Shown here in pieces: positions 33,070 to 46,400 of a DNA stretch of 64,000 nt (its first letter is position 1; each line of letters starts with the position of its first letter). The position numbers were made by a program, and so were the translations under genes. This DNA is from Macrobrachium rosenbergii. Lineage: Eukaryota; Arthropoda; Malacostraca; Decapoda; Palaemonidae. The stretch lies in the NCBI RefSeq assembly GCF_040412425.1, contig NC_089783.1, forward strand, positions 43,632,625 to 43,696,624, given 5' to 3'. The notes beneath the pieces were generated by a model. It searched no databases. It was not told where the DNA came from and was given only the letters and a program-made list of their open reading frames with translations.

Positions 33070-35340
33070 AACGAAGCGTCAAGGGGTGCTGCTGCAGACA
33101 CTAGTTTTGTTTACCTTACATTGGATACCATGGTGTCCGAATCGCTTTTATTTGTCTTTCGTTTTTACGTTTGGCCTTTGAAAATGTCTTCATAAAAGTC
33201 CCCTCATTATTTACAGGAAGAATAATTGAAATATGTATACATTCATAAAGGTTTTCCTAACATGAAAATCAATTCTCCACTCAAGTATTTTTTTTGCGAA
33301 GCGGAAGCCTAAAGAAAGGAAATGAACAGTGTGCTTGAATGCAGGAATTCTATGTTCAAAATAACTCTTTCCGGTAATTCCATTTTCGTGTCCCAACATA
33401 ATCGTCAGGAATATAATGCATGAAATAAATGAGGTCATAGCACAGCATACTTGTTAGGTAATAGTCATAATCGTGATCAGCTGTGATGGGTGTGTTCCCT
33501 ATAATAAAAAAAATATATCAATAATTTCTCGTAACTCTGTAATCACAAACCCATATAAGACAGCAGACAAAAATTCTGAGTAATTGGTAATGCCAAATTA
33601 TATCTGGAATCATATCAAAGTAGATAAATGCTAAAATGACTGTTTTTAGGTTATTCATATGACTAACAGTGTTGTTTGTTCCCTGCAGTACAAGGTAAAG
33701 TTAAGGTGGTAATTTGACAAATCGCTCAGCATCGTGAGTTACTTTAGATGTATTTATTACGTCATTGCGTAGTGCAATTTTCATTTTCATTGCCATATGG
33801 TAAATCAAACAAATACCGTTCATTGCCTCATCTGCATGTCATTTTTTTTCAGTGCAGCACACTGTATGATCAGTTTTATAATTAACTTTATACATTCTGA
33901 ACATTTAATTGATATGTATCTTGGTCGTTACTTCACTAATATTCAAGCAAAGATCTTTAAATCAGTCTCTATTTTTAAAAAATATAATTTGAAATATCTA
34001 AAGCGAACGAGACTAATTCTATTGGGTTCTCGAATGCACCTTGGGATGCTAGGGTACGATAAAGGAAGCGATATACGTAATAATGAAGTAGCCAGCACAA
34101 ATGCAAATAACCCAGCAACGGAGGGGCTGTTTAATAAGCAAGAGCACGTGCACATGAAAGTTTTTATTTGGCAGACAATAGAAATAGCCCATAAGGGTGC
34201 CATCCATCTTGCTGTATAACAGGCATCCTTATGTTGTGAAAGGGGTAATAAATATTTCAAACTGGATAATACATTTAATGTGAAAAAGGTGGTCCAATTA
34301 ATTAAAGTACGCAACAGTTCGTGCGTATACTGAACTCATCTATTTTTAAAAAATGCGGTGTTAGGGCAGTTCTCAAAGAGTTAACATACAAGTAATTTTT
34401 ATATAAAAAAATTATTTCATTGGTTCGCTAATTCATCTTACAGACAAACATGTGATTTTAATTTTGAGCTTTGATAAGCTCTGTCTGTTTTTTTGTAGTG
34501 AGTGAAAATCAGGCAAAATTCCGATTCTAAAATTTACTCTGATTTATTGATCTTTTTCTAGGCAGATTCTTTCTTTGTGCGAATTACTTTTCTAAACCGA
34601 TTCAATACACTACAAAAGGGTCATCATTAGCGTCTGAGAGAATTAGTTATACGTCATTTGGATTAGATATAAATAAAAGATAGGGTTTTGCCATTCATAC
34701 GCTTGAAGACGCACAGACAAATTTAATCTACAGTTCACATCTTTTACACAACTTTATAACTTTAAAAAATAACTTTAAAGCCTATTTTTTCTGATGCAAA
34801 TTATCACTGCACAGAATGCTTTATTTTGATTATTTGTAAATGCTAGACTGAGGTGTTCTAAAATGGTTATACCACGAAGTGTTAATGTAGAATTGGGATA
34901 TTCATTTTTGCTGGCCAACCTGCTTGTTAACAGCTCTTCTGGTTTCTGTTTATTTTTATCTTTATTATTATCATTTGTATATTCGTTTAACATGTTTTCA
35001 AAGAACGCGATGAAGAATGGTTACTCATTGTGACTGTTTAAAGAGACATTAATGCTTTTATATGTATGTACATTTTCGAGTTAGTGTACAATGCCACCTA
35101 CATAGAACGTCCGTAAATTATACGGATTTTCTCATATAAAACGTATTTCAAATTAATCTGGTATATGCACGTATTTTGAAAACCACTCGTACATGTATGC
35201 AACTAGTGTGTGAATAATATTTCAAACACTATTAATAGCGTTATTTCCTGTGGTTTATAGATCCTAAGGATTTCTTACGAATGTATTGACGTTTCCAGGG
35301 GCGACAGACTCCTGCAGTGGGTTAAATTCTTCGATGCAAT
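33070..35340. other. Divergent intergenic region, OTUB1 side
   Basis: Upstream DNA of OTUB1. The promoter and 5' UTR must lie near 33070-33200 unless a non-coding exon exists, but I cannot mark a core promoter with confidence. A 140-aa plus-strand frame at 33797-34219 has no recognisable motif. Confidence 0.35.
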
Positions 35341-35352
35341 ATTATGGTCATC

Positions 35353-35394
35353 CAAATTCAGTACATGTAAACGCGTTTACATGTACTGAATTTG
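35353..35394. repeat. Perfect 42-bp palindrome
   Basis: Arms 35353-35373 and 35374-35394 are exact complements with no spacer; the centre is ACGCGT. Each arm contains TGTAAAC / GTTTACA, the forkhead-type core word. Confidence 0.95.
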
Positions 35395-35521
35395 CTGAGG
35401 TCTAGGTTTGACCATAAACTCTCAGAAACTTTTGTGACACGACATAGTGAAATAAGATTCAGATAACATTTACAGGTCAACGAGACAGTCAAAGGCTTTC
35501 CCTGTTGATTTGCCTCTTGTT

Positions 35522-35523
<2 letters not shown>

Positions 35524-35590
<67 letters not shown>
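35524..35590 (+). repeat. (CT)n microsatellite
   Basis: About 33 uninterrupted CT units. Confidence 0.97.
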
Positions 35591-35592
<2 letters not shown>

Positions 35593-35926
35593 GTTTACGA
35601 AAAGGGCAGCGAAAGCTTGTATACCACAAATTTTATATGTACATGAAAACATGTGTTTGCCTTCCAAAAAGATACACAAATCTTAAAAGTTGTTTTTTAT
35701 CACATATTCCAAAAAGACTTACAATAGTAATACATAGTATTCTACGAAAGACCGAAAATATACCTTATAATGTAATTGTAATAGCCACAATGCCCTCTTA
35801 ACTTCTAGAAATGAACCTCAAATTCAGGTATTTTTACATAAAGTCATTTTCATGAGGAGGCTTGCTTTGCAGATTTATGCTAGCCTAAGACAGTTCCATG
35901 TAAATTTGTGTAAAATTTGAATAAAA

Positions 35927-35996
<70 letters not shown>
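35927..35996 (+). repeat. (TTA)n microsatellite
   Basis: About 23 uninterrupted units; a second TTA array follows at 36227. Confidence 0.97.
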
Positions 35997-35997
<1 letters not shown>

Positions 35998-36018
35998 ATG
36001 TAGATATATAGTAGTTAA

Positions 36019-36056
36019 TAATATATATATATATATGTAAATATATATATATATAT

Positions 36057-36129
<73 letters not shown>
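36019..36129 (+). repeat. (AT)n microsatellite, interrupted
   Basis: Three AT blocks separated by short GTAA and ACATAC interruptions. Confidence 0.95.
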
Positions 36130-36133
<4 letters not shown>

Positions 36134-36225
36134 CGAGCAGGTTCTGGAAAGCTCTCATTTGTATCAATATTTCTACTATATACTTACATTTACACCACTG
36201 GATTTCTTCACCTTTTAATTACTCA

Positions 36226-36226
<1 letters not shown>

Positions 36227-36293
<67 letters not shown>
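36227..36293 (+). repeat. (TTA)n microsatellite adjoining Penelope remnant
   Basis: About 22 units, ending a few bases before the GIY-YIG reading begins. Confidence 0.96.
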
Positions 36294-36294
<1 letters not shown>

Positions 36295-36319
36295 GAGGTA
36301 CAACCAAACCAAGCAGACG

Positions 36320-36660
36320 TCGGTTTTCATACGATTCCATACTCGTATAGTAACTGTAACGAAATTTACGTTGGGGAGACATGTAGAGCCTTCTCATAAA
36401 GATTAAAAGATCAGTACGACATACTTCAGAGAGTTTTGGGCTTTTCAAACATATGACGGACACTGGCCATACGGTAAATTGGAGTGCAGCCTCGCTGGTT
36501 TTCAAAAGTAGTTGCCCGTACAAGGGAAGATTCTGGAATCCGCCATCGTCAGTCAATCTAACAATATGAACTTGTCAGGAAGACACTGGAAATCGGTTTT
36601 CACCGACTATTCTCAAGCAGACGTTCCAGCTGATGTAGCTACTAGATTCGACACTTGCGG
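36320..36660 (+). pseudogene. Penelope-like GIY-YIG endonuclease remnant
   Basis: Three plus-strand frames give, in order, CNEIYVGETCRA at 36355-36390 (GIY-YIG core), KHMTDTGHTVNWSAASLVF from 36447, and KILESAIVSQSNNMNLSGRH from about 36519. This order matches the C-terminal endonuclease of Penelope-like retroelements. At least two frameshifts plus stops make it inactive. The RT part is not seen upstream, where microsatellites take over. Confidence 0.75.
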
Positions 36661-37366
36661 GACCCAGCGAAGACCAAAACACAAGGGAATGAACTCTTTT
36701 CATCCCAGATCGACAATTTTCTACATACCACCAACGTCATATTGCCACACCTGCATATGCCATGTAAATGCTCTTGTCTCTTACCAATTGTTCACATTTC
36801 ACCAGCGGTCAGGGATACTGTTTTGGTTTTCGAAATATATGGTTGCAGCGTATATATATTTTTATGGGCCTTTTTATCTTCATTGACAAACAGCTTTTAT
36901 CTGACAGTAAATGGGGGAAATTTATATATTAAGATTATCGAAAGCATAAACAGGTGTTTCAAAGGGAGAGAGGAATTCTCTACGCTCATGGTGAGAGAAA
37001 GAAAAGATCCAAAATTCATGATAATTTTAAGGCTTGCGTTTAATTACATCAGATTAGGAGTTTATCCATAAAAACATCGAAATTTCCTTGTGTCTGCTTA
37101 AATCGCGTGTCTAAAGGTCTGCAATTAATAACATTGTAACGTTTTTCCATTGTATACATATGTAAGAGCTCTTTTAAATCAAGGTACGAAAGTCTTCGAT
37201 GACTCACTAGAGTATTCGGCTGCTGTCATTGCGAGCAACAAAACAAATCAGTAGGCGAAGAAGCTTGTCGTGTCACCTGAGATTTTATCGTGAATCATCG
37301 AATGTCTGCTTACTGATCAGTGCTTTTAATTCTCTCATATTCAAGTACAACTTCTAAATAGTCGAA

Positions 37367-37475
37367 ATGTCTGCCAAAAGTGCTGTCCCCAGTATGAAGG
37401 TACCGAGTAAATCCGAGTTTAAGGACAAGGAGAAACCCGCCCAGATACGAAGCAGTAACATAGTTGCCGCAAAAG
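37367..37475 (+). CDS. CCT4: CCT4 coding exon 1
   Basis: From [17 protein letters not shown]... to [14 protein letters not shown] plus one base. Human has DKPAQIRFSNISAAK. The donor is AAAG|GTACAG and the context before the ATG (GAAATGT) is acceptable. A read-through ORF continues past the donor but is not the family sequence. Confidence 0.92.
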
Positions 37476-40400
37476 GTACAGTGAGGAAGATATTTTTAGT
37501 TCCAGAACGTGATGTTATCGTCTTCTTGTATGGACATGATGTCACTATATTATATTGTAGTATAATTAAAGAGTAATTGGTTAAGGAATGATTACATAAA
37601 GTGAGATTTGATTTATAATCTTACGGAAACCAATACTGCTTCGGGATCATTCCGTCGACAGTATCATGAACCACCGGTGACACTTTATGCCGCCGTATAA
37701 TAGACACAAGGGCTAACGTGCTAATGCAACTTGCTTTATATGTTGTAACTTAGGTCCAAAGGGCAGGGAAGCTTCATGGGGGTGGGGGGCTGGTGTTCAG
37801 GCTATTTTGACCCGAGATGTAACCCTTTCAGGCTTATCTGCGGCAAATACTGATGCACTCAAGTACCTAGACGATGATTAATACAACGATAACTTTATTT
37901 CCTCCCACTCTGGTTCCTCGTTACTTACAACTCAAGTGTCCCGGTACACTAGGCTAAGCTCTCTGCTTTAATATGGACGCAAAGCTTAATTACGCTCTTT
38001 GAAACCATCGTAACTTACAGTATTTCCTGTTCTGAGTCATTCCTCTTCATTTCTAGAAGTTACTGTATCTTGGATTAACATTATAAAAGAGACAAAAATC
38101 TTTATTTAGTAGGCTAAAGAGGTCTTTTGCCGCTCCTCCCACATAGGCCTAACACAACCTGAATGCTTATACTTCTTAAACCTTTGTTATTCAACTGTCA
38201 AATTGTATTGAGACCATTTTTTACTTTATAAGTTACGTTAGTGTCTGGCTCCCAGTTTACAAGACCACAGCAGGTTGTGGTCTTTAACACTTCATCCAGG
38301 CTTTGACCTATTTATTTTCCTATAAAGTTTGCTTTTAAATCAGTCATGTTTTAAACAGTTTTCATGGCAAGTATAACCTCTTTTGTATTCATGGCTTATA
38401 TTAGACTATGGACCTGTACCTTCAATAAAATTAATTTTCATCCCCTTTTATTGTTTCCGTGGTGGTGCAGTAGTAAGCTTCTTGACCTACTAGTTGAGAG
38501 GACCGGGGTTCAAATCATGCCACTCACTGGTGGCTTGGGGATGGCACCATTGCATAAACCCAGTGGGTTAGTAAGAAAGTAGGTACCATCCCTCGGGTGG
38601 GGTGTTAAACAGTGGCCCTAGCGACACACTGGCCATGTGTCTTAGGCAACATCACTTCTCCCCCACTGGCTGTCAGCCTAAGAAACCGGGGTTCAATGCC
38701 AGCCCTATGAGCCTTGCAAGGCCCAGGAGAACTTTAACCTTTGTTTCCTCTAGATTTTTTATAATTCTAGGCTATGTAATTTCTTTTCAGGACATTTTTC
38801 TCGTAATTTCTTATGTCCTCTATTCTTAATAGTCCAGCTGTACCTCTGAACAGAAGCGTCTTTCATGTTTCCGATAGTTAGTGTTGGGGGGATTCTAGGG
38901 GGACAAAGGGGACCTAACAGCCCAAGGGACACAGCATTCTAGAAAAAGTGATGTCCATTGTTGGCATTTGATCTAACATTTTGTTTGAGTTTGATATGAT
39001 GAAATAGCTGTACAGTACTGTATTTTCTAACATTGTATTGTATAGGACATGTTTGTGCAAACCTCTAGTTTTTGGTTTCCCCCATCCCCATATATATATT
39101 TTGTCAGGGAAAGGTTGTTGTTGGGTGCTGAACCAGAAAAGACAAAATTGCACCAACAGGACTGTTCAAAAGTGAATAAACTATGAGACAAACAGTCAAA
39201 AAATGCATGGCTCAAGTCCTTGATCAATATCTTCCACAAAACACAAAGGATAAAGATGTCATAGGGTTAATAACTGGGATGCATTCTAACTGTACCTTCC
39301 ATAATCAAGAAGGCATTGTAAATGCATAGAGCTGCCAGCGCACCTCTGTGGTACACGATACTTATTACTAGTGTGTGTTTGATCACGCACCAGATTGTTT
39401 GTGGAAAACAGGATTGAAATGTGAGGCTATAAAGAAATATCAAGAGTTGATAGTTCTAGAAACAGTTTAATGTTTTTTAAATAAAATTGTATACCTATGA
39501 AGAAACAGATTGTTCAAATGGGGTAAACATTCAACTGATTATTATCTGCAATACATTACTTGAAATTTAGTTTTATTTGGAGGTACTGGTGAAAGGTTTA
39601 TCAAAGGATTTATGAACTTTTAGAACAGACATTCTAAAACAGTAAGTATTACTTGCCTGTACACATTATTTCTCTCTGACATTTGTGTTAATTTTATTTA
39701 CAGCTGTGTCAGATGCCATCAAGACCTCCCTAGGGCCACGGGGTATGGACAAAATGATCCAAGATAGTAAAGGAGAAGTTACAATTACAAACGATGGGGC
39801 AACCATCTTGAAGCAGATGAAGGTGCTCCACCCAGCTGCAAAAATGCTCGTGGAACTCTCCCAGGCTCAGGATGCAGAAGCTGGTGATGGCACCACCAGT
39901 GTTGTCATTTTAGCAGGTATGATTACATTTTTTTAGGACAGCATCAGGTACAGATGACTTACGATGCAAAAAGGCATTTGAAACTGGTGGGTAAGTGTTG
40001 AGTGTTTTTATTAAATTGAGAGCCATTATAGGAGGTGATGATACTGTTGCTAAACATGGAGTAAATTTAGGTGTATTGTTAAGGCTTTTGGTTCTTCGTT
40101 TTGACTGTAAGTCAAAGGCTGTAACATCCAAACTGGCAAACGGCCAAAATGGGTGTATATAATACTTTGATCCCCGAGGGGCTAGTACTAAACACGGCAT
40201 CCCAAGGAGCTTCCGCCATGTCATATGGCCTAAAGTTGTGACAGCCTAACAGGTTCATGGCTGAATATAATATGGCCTAATCGTCCCAAACTCATTTCTT
40301 ATACCTTTATAAACAGAACACAGTCCATTAATATACTGTATTTCCAAACTGACTGTATATGTGCCATATATTTATTATTAATTGTAAGTAGTAGTAGGTT

Positions 40401-43400
40401 AACTAACTCATTTTTTCAAAATGTTAAGGTTATTGACGGACAGAAATGATGGTGAGAGATCACCACTGATCAATTCAGATTCTGGGTATATGTTGGGTAG
40501 AAGTGAATTCAGTATTTGTTCCTCATCACATATTTTGCTAATTTGTAATATTAATGTTATTATGTGCTACTTGTAATTACCCAACCATCCTGGTGTTCTG
40601 TCATTATTATATTCATTCTTCTGCCTGGCCCCGGCATTGTAATTAGATCCTTCCAGTGTAGGCATCTGTTTAGGATAGTTGTGGGTGCTCATCTTGCACT
40701 CCTTTTAAATTTCTGTATAATGGTAGAGTACCCATGATACCAGCTAGTGCAGTTTGGTTACCTCAGGGTATGATGGATAATTCCTACCTTTTATGTACAG
40801 CAATTGATATTTTTACTGTGTCAAAGCTTTCTGTGGTTAAATGAACACAAGGGGGCACACTTTAATTTTGAAGTGATCTTATTTTGTTTAATTTTACTTC
40901 TCTAGTGTAAATTTCACTACAGTCATTTTAATTTTCAAATTGTACAGTCATTCTGTTATGTCAAGTTTCCCTGTCAGGTGAAAGGCATTTAGCACATTCA
41001 TGAAGAAAACTGAACATTGTGAAAAATAGAAAAATTTCTTTGGTATGCAGATAATTATAAACCCTTTGTTACAACTGTAACCAGCTCCATTAGGTGCTGT
41101 CAGTGCACCTTGTCCGGGGCACATTAGGCATTGCTTAAGGTTCTTTGCAGCATGCCTTTGGCCCCTAGCTGCAACCCCTTTTGTTTCTTTTACTGTGCCT
41201 CGTTTCATATTCTCTTTCTTTCATCTTACTTTCCACCCTTTCTTAACAGTTAATTCTTAGTGCAACTACAGGGTTTTACTCCTGTTACACCTTTCAAACC
41301 TTGTACTGTCAATTTCTGTTTCAGCACTGAATGACCTCATAGGTCCCAGTGCTTGGCCTTTGGCCTAAATTCTATATTCAGTTCAGTCCATTAGCTTTCC
41401 TTGGTTAGAAATGTATTCCAATCTTCATAACTCCTTGGAGGGTTGTTGATAGTGGTCTTGTACAGTGTACTAAATGTTCTTTGCAGTGTCCTTTGTGCAT
41501 CAGATGTTTTGCTGTTTGTGTTTTAACTTTTTATCTGTTCCCTTAACTCTGCTGTATTCCAGTTGACACCCCATCAGAACAATCCTTCAGGTGAGACATG
41601 ATAAACTAATATGTAATAATAGTAATCTTTGTACAAAGGAAAGTTCTTTGCATAGTCTTCATGTTAGGGAAAGCTCTTTCCATTCTGAGTGGTAGGTTTT
41701 ACCAATGTTGAAGGTTGTTATGCCTCGGCAGTGTTATAACCATTACCTAAAGTCAGCCAGCTTGTATTATTTTCTTCCTAGTATCATTTACTTTACCTGC
41801 ATCTAGTAATGTGTATCACTTCCTGTGAAGAAGCTTGCTTTAGTTGTAAGCTGTGGCAGATTTGTAGTACTGACCATAGTTTAAATATGAGGATTATGAG
41901 TTACATTTCATTCACTGACCTTACCCCATATTGCAGTACAGATTTATTTTATTTTTATTACTAGTATTAGATAGGTGCGAAACCATACAGCATTGACTTC
42001 TCTTTGATCCCCACAGATGTATTCTAAATTCCTGAACTATTGAAAGGATGTTAATATGTCTTCAATCTCTCCTGTGTGAATTGTAATTAAAAGTCCTGTT
42101 AATGATTTTGTCTATGTTTGTTTCCACAAAAGTTGGCAATGCTTGCAGAAATAACTCTGCTTGGAAAACAGGCAGGCACTTTGTTTTAACTGGCTTCCTC
42201 TTATTTCTGAGGCTTTTCCTTAAATTTGTTAGATTTTGTTTTCCATTGTGACCCAGAATTTTCTAGGTAAGCAAAAGTTAAGACATGGACTTGTTCTAGA
42301 AGTGCAAGCAGTTTTGCAGTTAGAAAGTCTACATTGTATATCTTTTAAATAACCAAAACTGTGTGATGTGGGTGTGCATTTGTTCAGATTTATTGTAGTG
42401 CTACATCAGGTTTAGTCAACCATAATGTTTTGTCCAGAAACTTGTATGCTAGTTGTTGATAGAGTACAGAGATTGGTTTTACTTTATTACCAAGAGTTCC
42501 ATGCTAAGTCTTTATTCTGTTTGGGTGCCTGTGTAAATTGGGACCACTATCGTATAGATAACATTTTATAGATTGTCATTATTTAAATTGGTTGCTATTT
42601 GGCTAGTGTTAGTGTTAAAAACATTTTATAGATTGTCATTATTTAAATCTGTTGCTATTTGGCTAGTGTTAGTTTATATAGGGTAAAAATGATTTCTGTA
42701 TTCTCTTTCAGGTGCTATGTTGGAAACTGCTCAAAAGTTGTTAATCAAAGGCTTTCATCCATCCAACATTTCTGATTCACTTCTTCATTTCGCAACAAAA
42801 GCTGTAGAAGTTCTTGAGTCCATGGCCATTCCAGTTGACCTATCAGATCGTTCTTCTCTTCTGAAGAGTGCAAATACCTCTCTTAATTCCAAGGTACAGC
42901 TGAGTAAAATATTTACCATTAAGCCATGAATAGAGTAAATAATCTACCTTAAAATTATGAGTTGTAATTAATACTGTAAATGGTTTTTAGAGTTTGGAAG
43001 TTTGCAGTAATAGAAAGTCATACTGCACAGTACTTGAAAAATCATTGCATGCTCTGTTTTAGGATGTTAATGTATTTGTTCCATTCTGTAACAGTTTTCA
43101 AAGGTTATCGGTGAAAGGTCATAGTTGACGTTGGTGTGTTGTGTGAAAGGCAACAGAGTATATAAATGTACTCAGTGCTTAGTATACACATTAGATAGTG
43201 ATTTTCTAAATAACCTAATAACTGTACCTGGCATCAGTCATCTTGGCTTGGTATGATATGGGCTTTGCATTTTAGGCATATATATGCAGTTGCTGTCATA
43301 ATACTGATTTTTTGTAATAATGGTTATAGTGAAAGTATATAAGAATCACTGCAGTTAAAGCAGCATCTATTTCAAGATTTGCTCTGTCAGTCTTCATTAT

Positions 43401-46400
43401 GCATTCTAAAAAAAAAAATTGGGAATTATGTGATAAACACTAGTATGTTGGATGATTTATTTAGTTGTTTTTTTTTCAGTCTTGTGTAAACAGTTGTTTA
43501 GTGGGGATGAACACTTGCCATTTTTTGTTCAATATATTGTTTACAGTTTTGATATTCTCGTAGCAAACTTTTGTTGGCTGCAGAAATTCTGTGGGTTGTA
43601 CTGTTGTGAAGTCCAGACTAGTGCAGAAATAAGGTCTTGGACATATAGCTTTATAACAATTGGCCATTTGTTTATTGGTTTTATAATAATATAAATGTAC
43701 GGAAATATTCATGGAACATTGTTATGGATAAGATTAGCAAACTGTGTGAGCTGGTGTTTGGAGATTTTCAAAATTTGTTGCTTTTAATCCAGTTTTTCAA
43801 GTTGGTCTATTTTTTTTATTGGGTATAATACATGGTGTAGGGTTTGAGAACTTTTCTGTTATAAGAGGCCTTTGTATTTTTGTCTTTGTGGTTCCAAAGG
43901 TATATGAAGAATTGTAAGTTTTATTTAATAATTGTGCATTTTTAATTTGGACAGAAAATTCACAATTTCTCTTTCTTTCAGGTTGTTCACGAACATTCAG
44001 GCATGTTAGCCCCAATGGCTGTGGATGCAGTTCTCAAAATTGTAGATCCAAGCAAAGACACAAATGTTGACCTTAAAGACATTCGCATCATCAAGAAACT
44101 CGGTGAAACTGTGGAGGACTCACAATTGGTTGATGGCATTGTTTTCACACAAAAGACTCAGGGCTATGGAGGACCTAACAAAATGGAGAAGGCTAAGATT
44201 GGTCTGATTCAGTTTTGCATCTCACCTCCTAAAACTGATGTAAGTTTAGGTACACCTATTAATTGTACTTGGTATAACACATTTGAAGAAATCTTGAACT
44301 TGTGTTTTTAGTACTGTATGCCTTTATTTACATGTAATAAATAGTTTGTGAATAATGAATAGAGTGAAAAGTTTAGCCCATCTTTGTGCACAGCTATGGC
44401 CAATGGTATTTCAGTTTTTGGCACTTACATAGTGAATTCATGCAAAGAATGGCAATTTACGGAATCTTTTGTGTTATATGATTTTATGGGATTTATTTTT
44501 GGGTAGTATTTTTTCCAGGATATGATTTTATGGGATTTATTTTTGGGTAGTGTTTTTTCCAGGAGGTCTAATGATGCTTACATAGCTTGACAGATTTAAT
44601 TATATGGATATGAAATAGTGTTCATTCCAAGTAAATTTGTTGGTGCATCCAAAGGATCATAATTTGGTAAAAAAGGCCATCCATTGGTTATGGTAAATGT
44701 AGGGTAATTTTATGTTGCAAATATCTGTTGGCTTGCCTTCTCATTAACAGGAAACCATCTATTTCTTAGAGGAGGCTTAGGATAAATACCCTGCTGTATA
44801 AAGTACAGTACATGAATTTCTGATAGATTCATAAAGTCCATTAGACATTAGGTGTGTTTGTGGTTTTTTGTTCATTATGATCATAAAATGTTTTTGTGCT
44901 GTTTTATATTTTAAGTTAAATATTGAAAATCTTTGAGAATGCTAAAAAGGAAAATTTTATTAATATACAGGTTGAGAAAAACATACAGTATTAGTATTGA
45001 GGTAAATAAATTCCTATATTGAGCTACATTCCAAGATTCAAAGGACTTCTCTGGTAATATTCTTAAATGAGAAGTGAGAACGTGTAGATTCAAAGGGCCT
45101 GGCACAAAATGATGTGAAATTTTAGCAAGATTTAAAGGGCTAGCACAAAGGACATTTTCTTAATGAGAAGTGAAAGTATGACGAGAGATACGGAAATTTT
45201 GGACAGATAGAAGGAAAGAGACAAGGAAAATGAATGAAAACTGCAGATGGAGAGTGTAGTTCAGGATTTAGTTGAAGGTTGTTACAAAATATTTTGACTA
45301 CACTTCTGACTTAGTTTTTTTTTTTAGCTCACAGGGCGGCAGGCCCAAAGATTTCTGTATTAATAACATGGCTTTGATTTCAATGCTTGAGTTACCACTC
45401 CAATTTTATATAAAATAATTGTGTTAATTGAAAATGAAGATTCTGACGGTTTCTTGTAATTGGTATGCCTCCTAACTTCATTGTTGAGTATATTTTGGAC
45501 ATTTTCACGAAAAATGTTTAACTCTTAGTGTCATTCTACAACATGTACAAATAGGGCTTTGATCTTGATGGCTGTTTTCATCAAATATTCATGGGTCAAA
45601 GGAGTGACAAATTTTAAGATGAGTTAGAATTACTTATGTCATATTCCAACAATGGGCTTGAGTTGTTTTATTTATTACTATCTTGCTCTTTGTTCCTTCT
45701 GTGCTGCCATTTATTGATTTCAGTGGGTTTGTTTGTTGTTACATAATCAGTTGGTCTTTTCTTATACTCTTGCCCACGCACAGATCTCTCTGGCGAGGCT
45801 TTTAAAGATCTGCCCTGTTGCCAGTTTTACGAAAACAGGCTACTGACACGTGTGTGACAGACCTTTAAATGTCTTGAGACAAACCCTGAGGCTATACTTA
45901 TAAGATTTTTGGGGCTTTTGATTTACAGGTACTTTAATCTCCTTCCTACTCCGCCCTGCTCTCTCTCTCTCTCTTTTCTAAATCTTACGGCTTTTTTTTT
46001 TTTTTACATATGATCACCTTATCTATTTTGTCAGTACTTGTAGATAGATGTACATTTATCGTTATTACACAATTAGATACTTAAAAGTATTTAATTAATG
46101 CTATAGAAATAGGTGATATATTTCTTGTTCATTTTTCGAAATACAAATTAAAATAAACTTCTTTGTCGCCTATATATTATCTATAAACGAGGAAACTGAT
46201 CATCTTAAGGTTTAAAAGACTACTTTTTTTCAATCAAACTTTTTTCCACACCACCACTGAGGTAAAAGTCAAGGTCGTTTTGTTTTTCGAGAGAGGTTTC
46301 CCCTATAGGCCTAATCCTCTCTTTTTATAGATAATTTATTCAGAAAACTAGTCATCAGAGCTATCAGCTATGTTGATGACAAAACTGTCAACCAACTTGT

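Noticed and set aside
33797..34219. 140-aa plus-strand ORF upstream of OTUB1
   Set aside because: No recognised domain and no supporting splice or promoter signal; AT-rich chance frame likely.
35470..35679. ORFs of Arg-Glu or Ser-Leu repeats over CT arrays
   Set aside because: Direct translations of a dinucleotide microsatellite.
35927..36293. Possible CRISPR-like array from regular repeats
   Set aside because: These are simple TTA and AT microsatellites with no spacers, in a eukaryotic genome.
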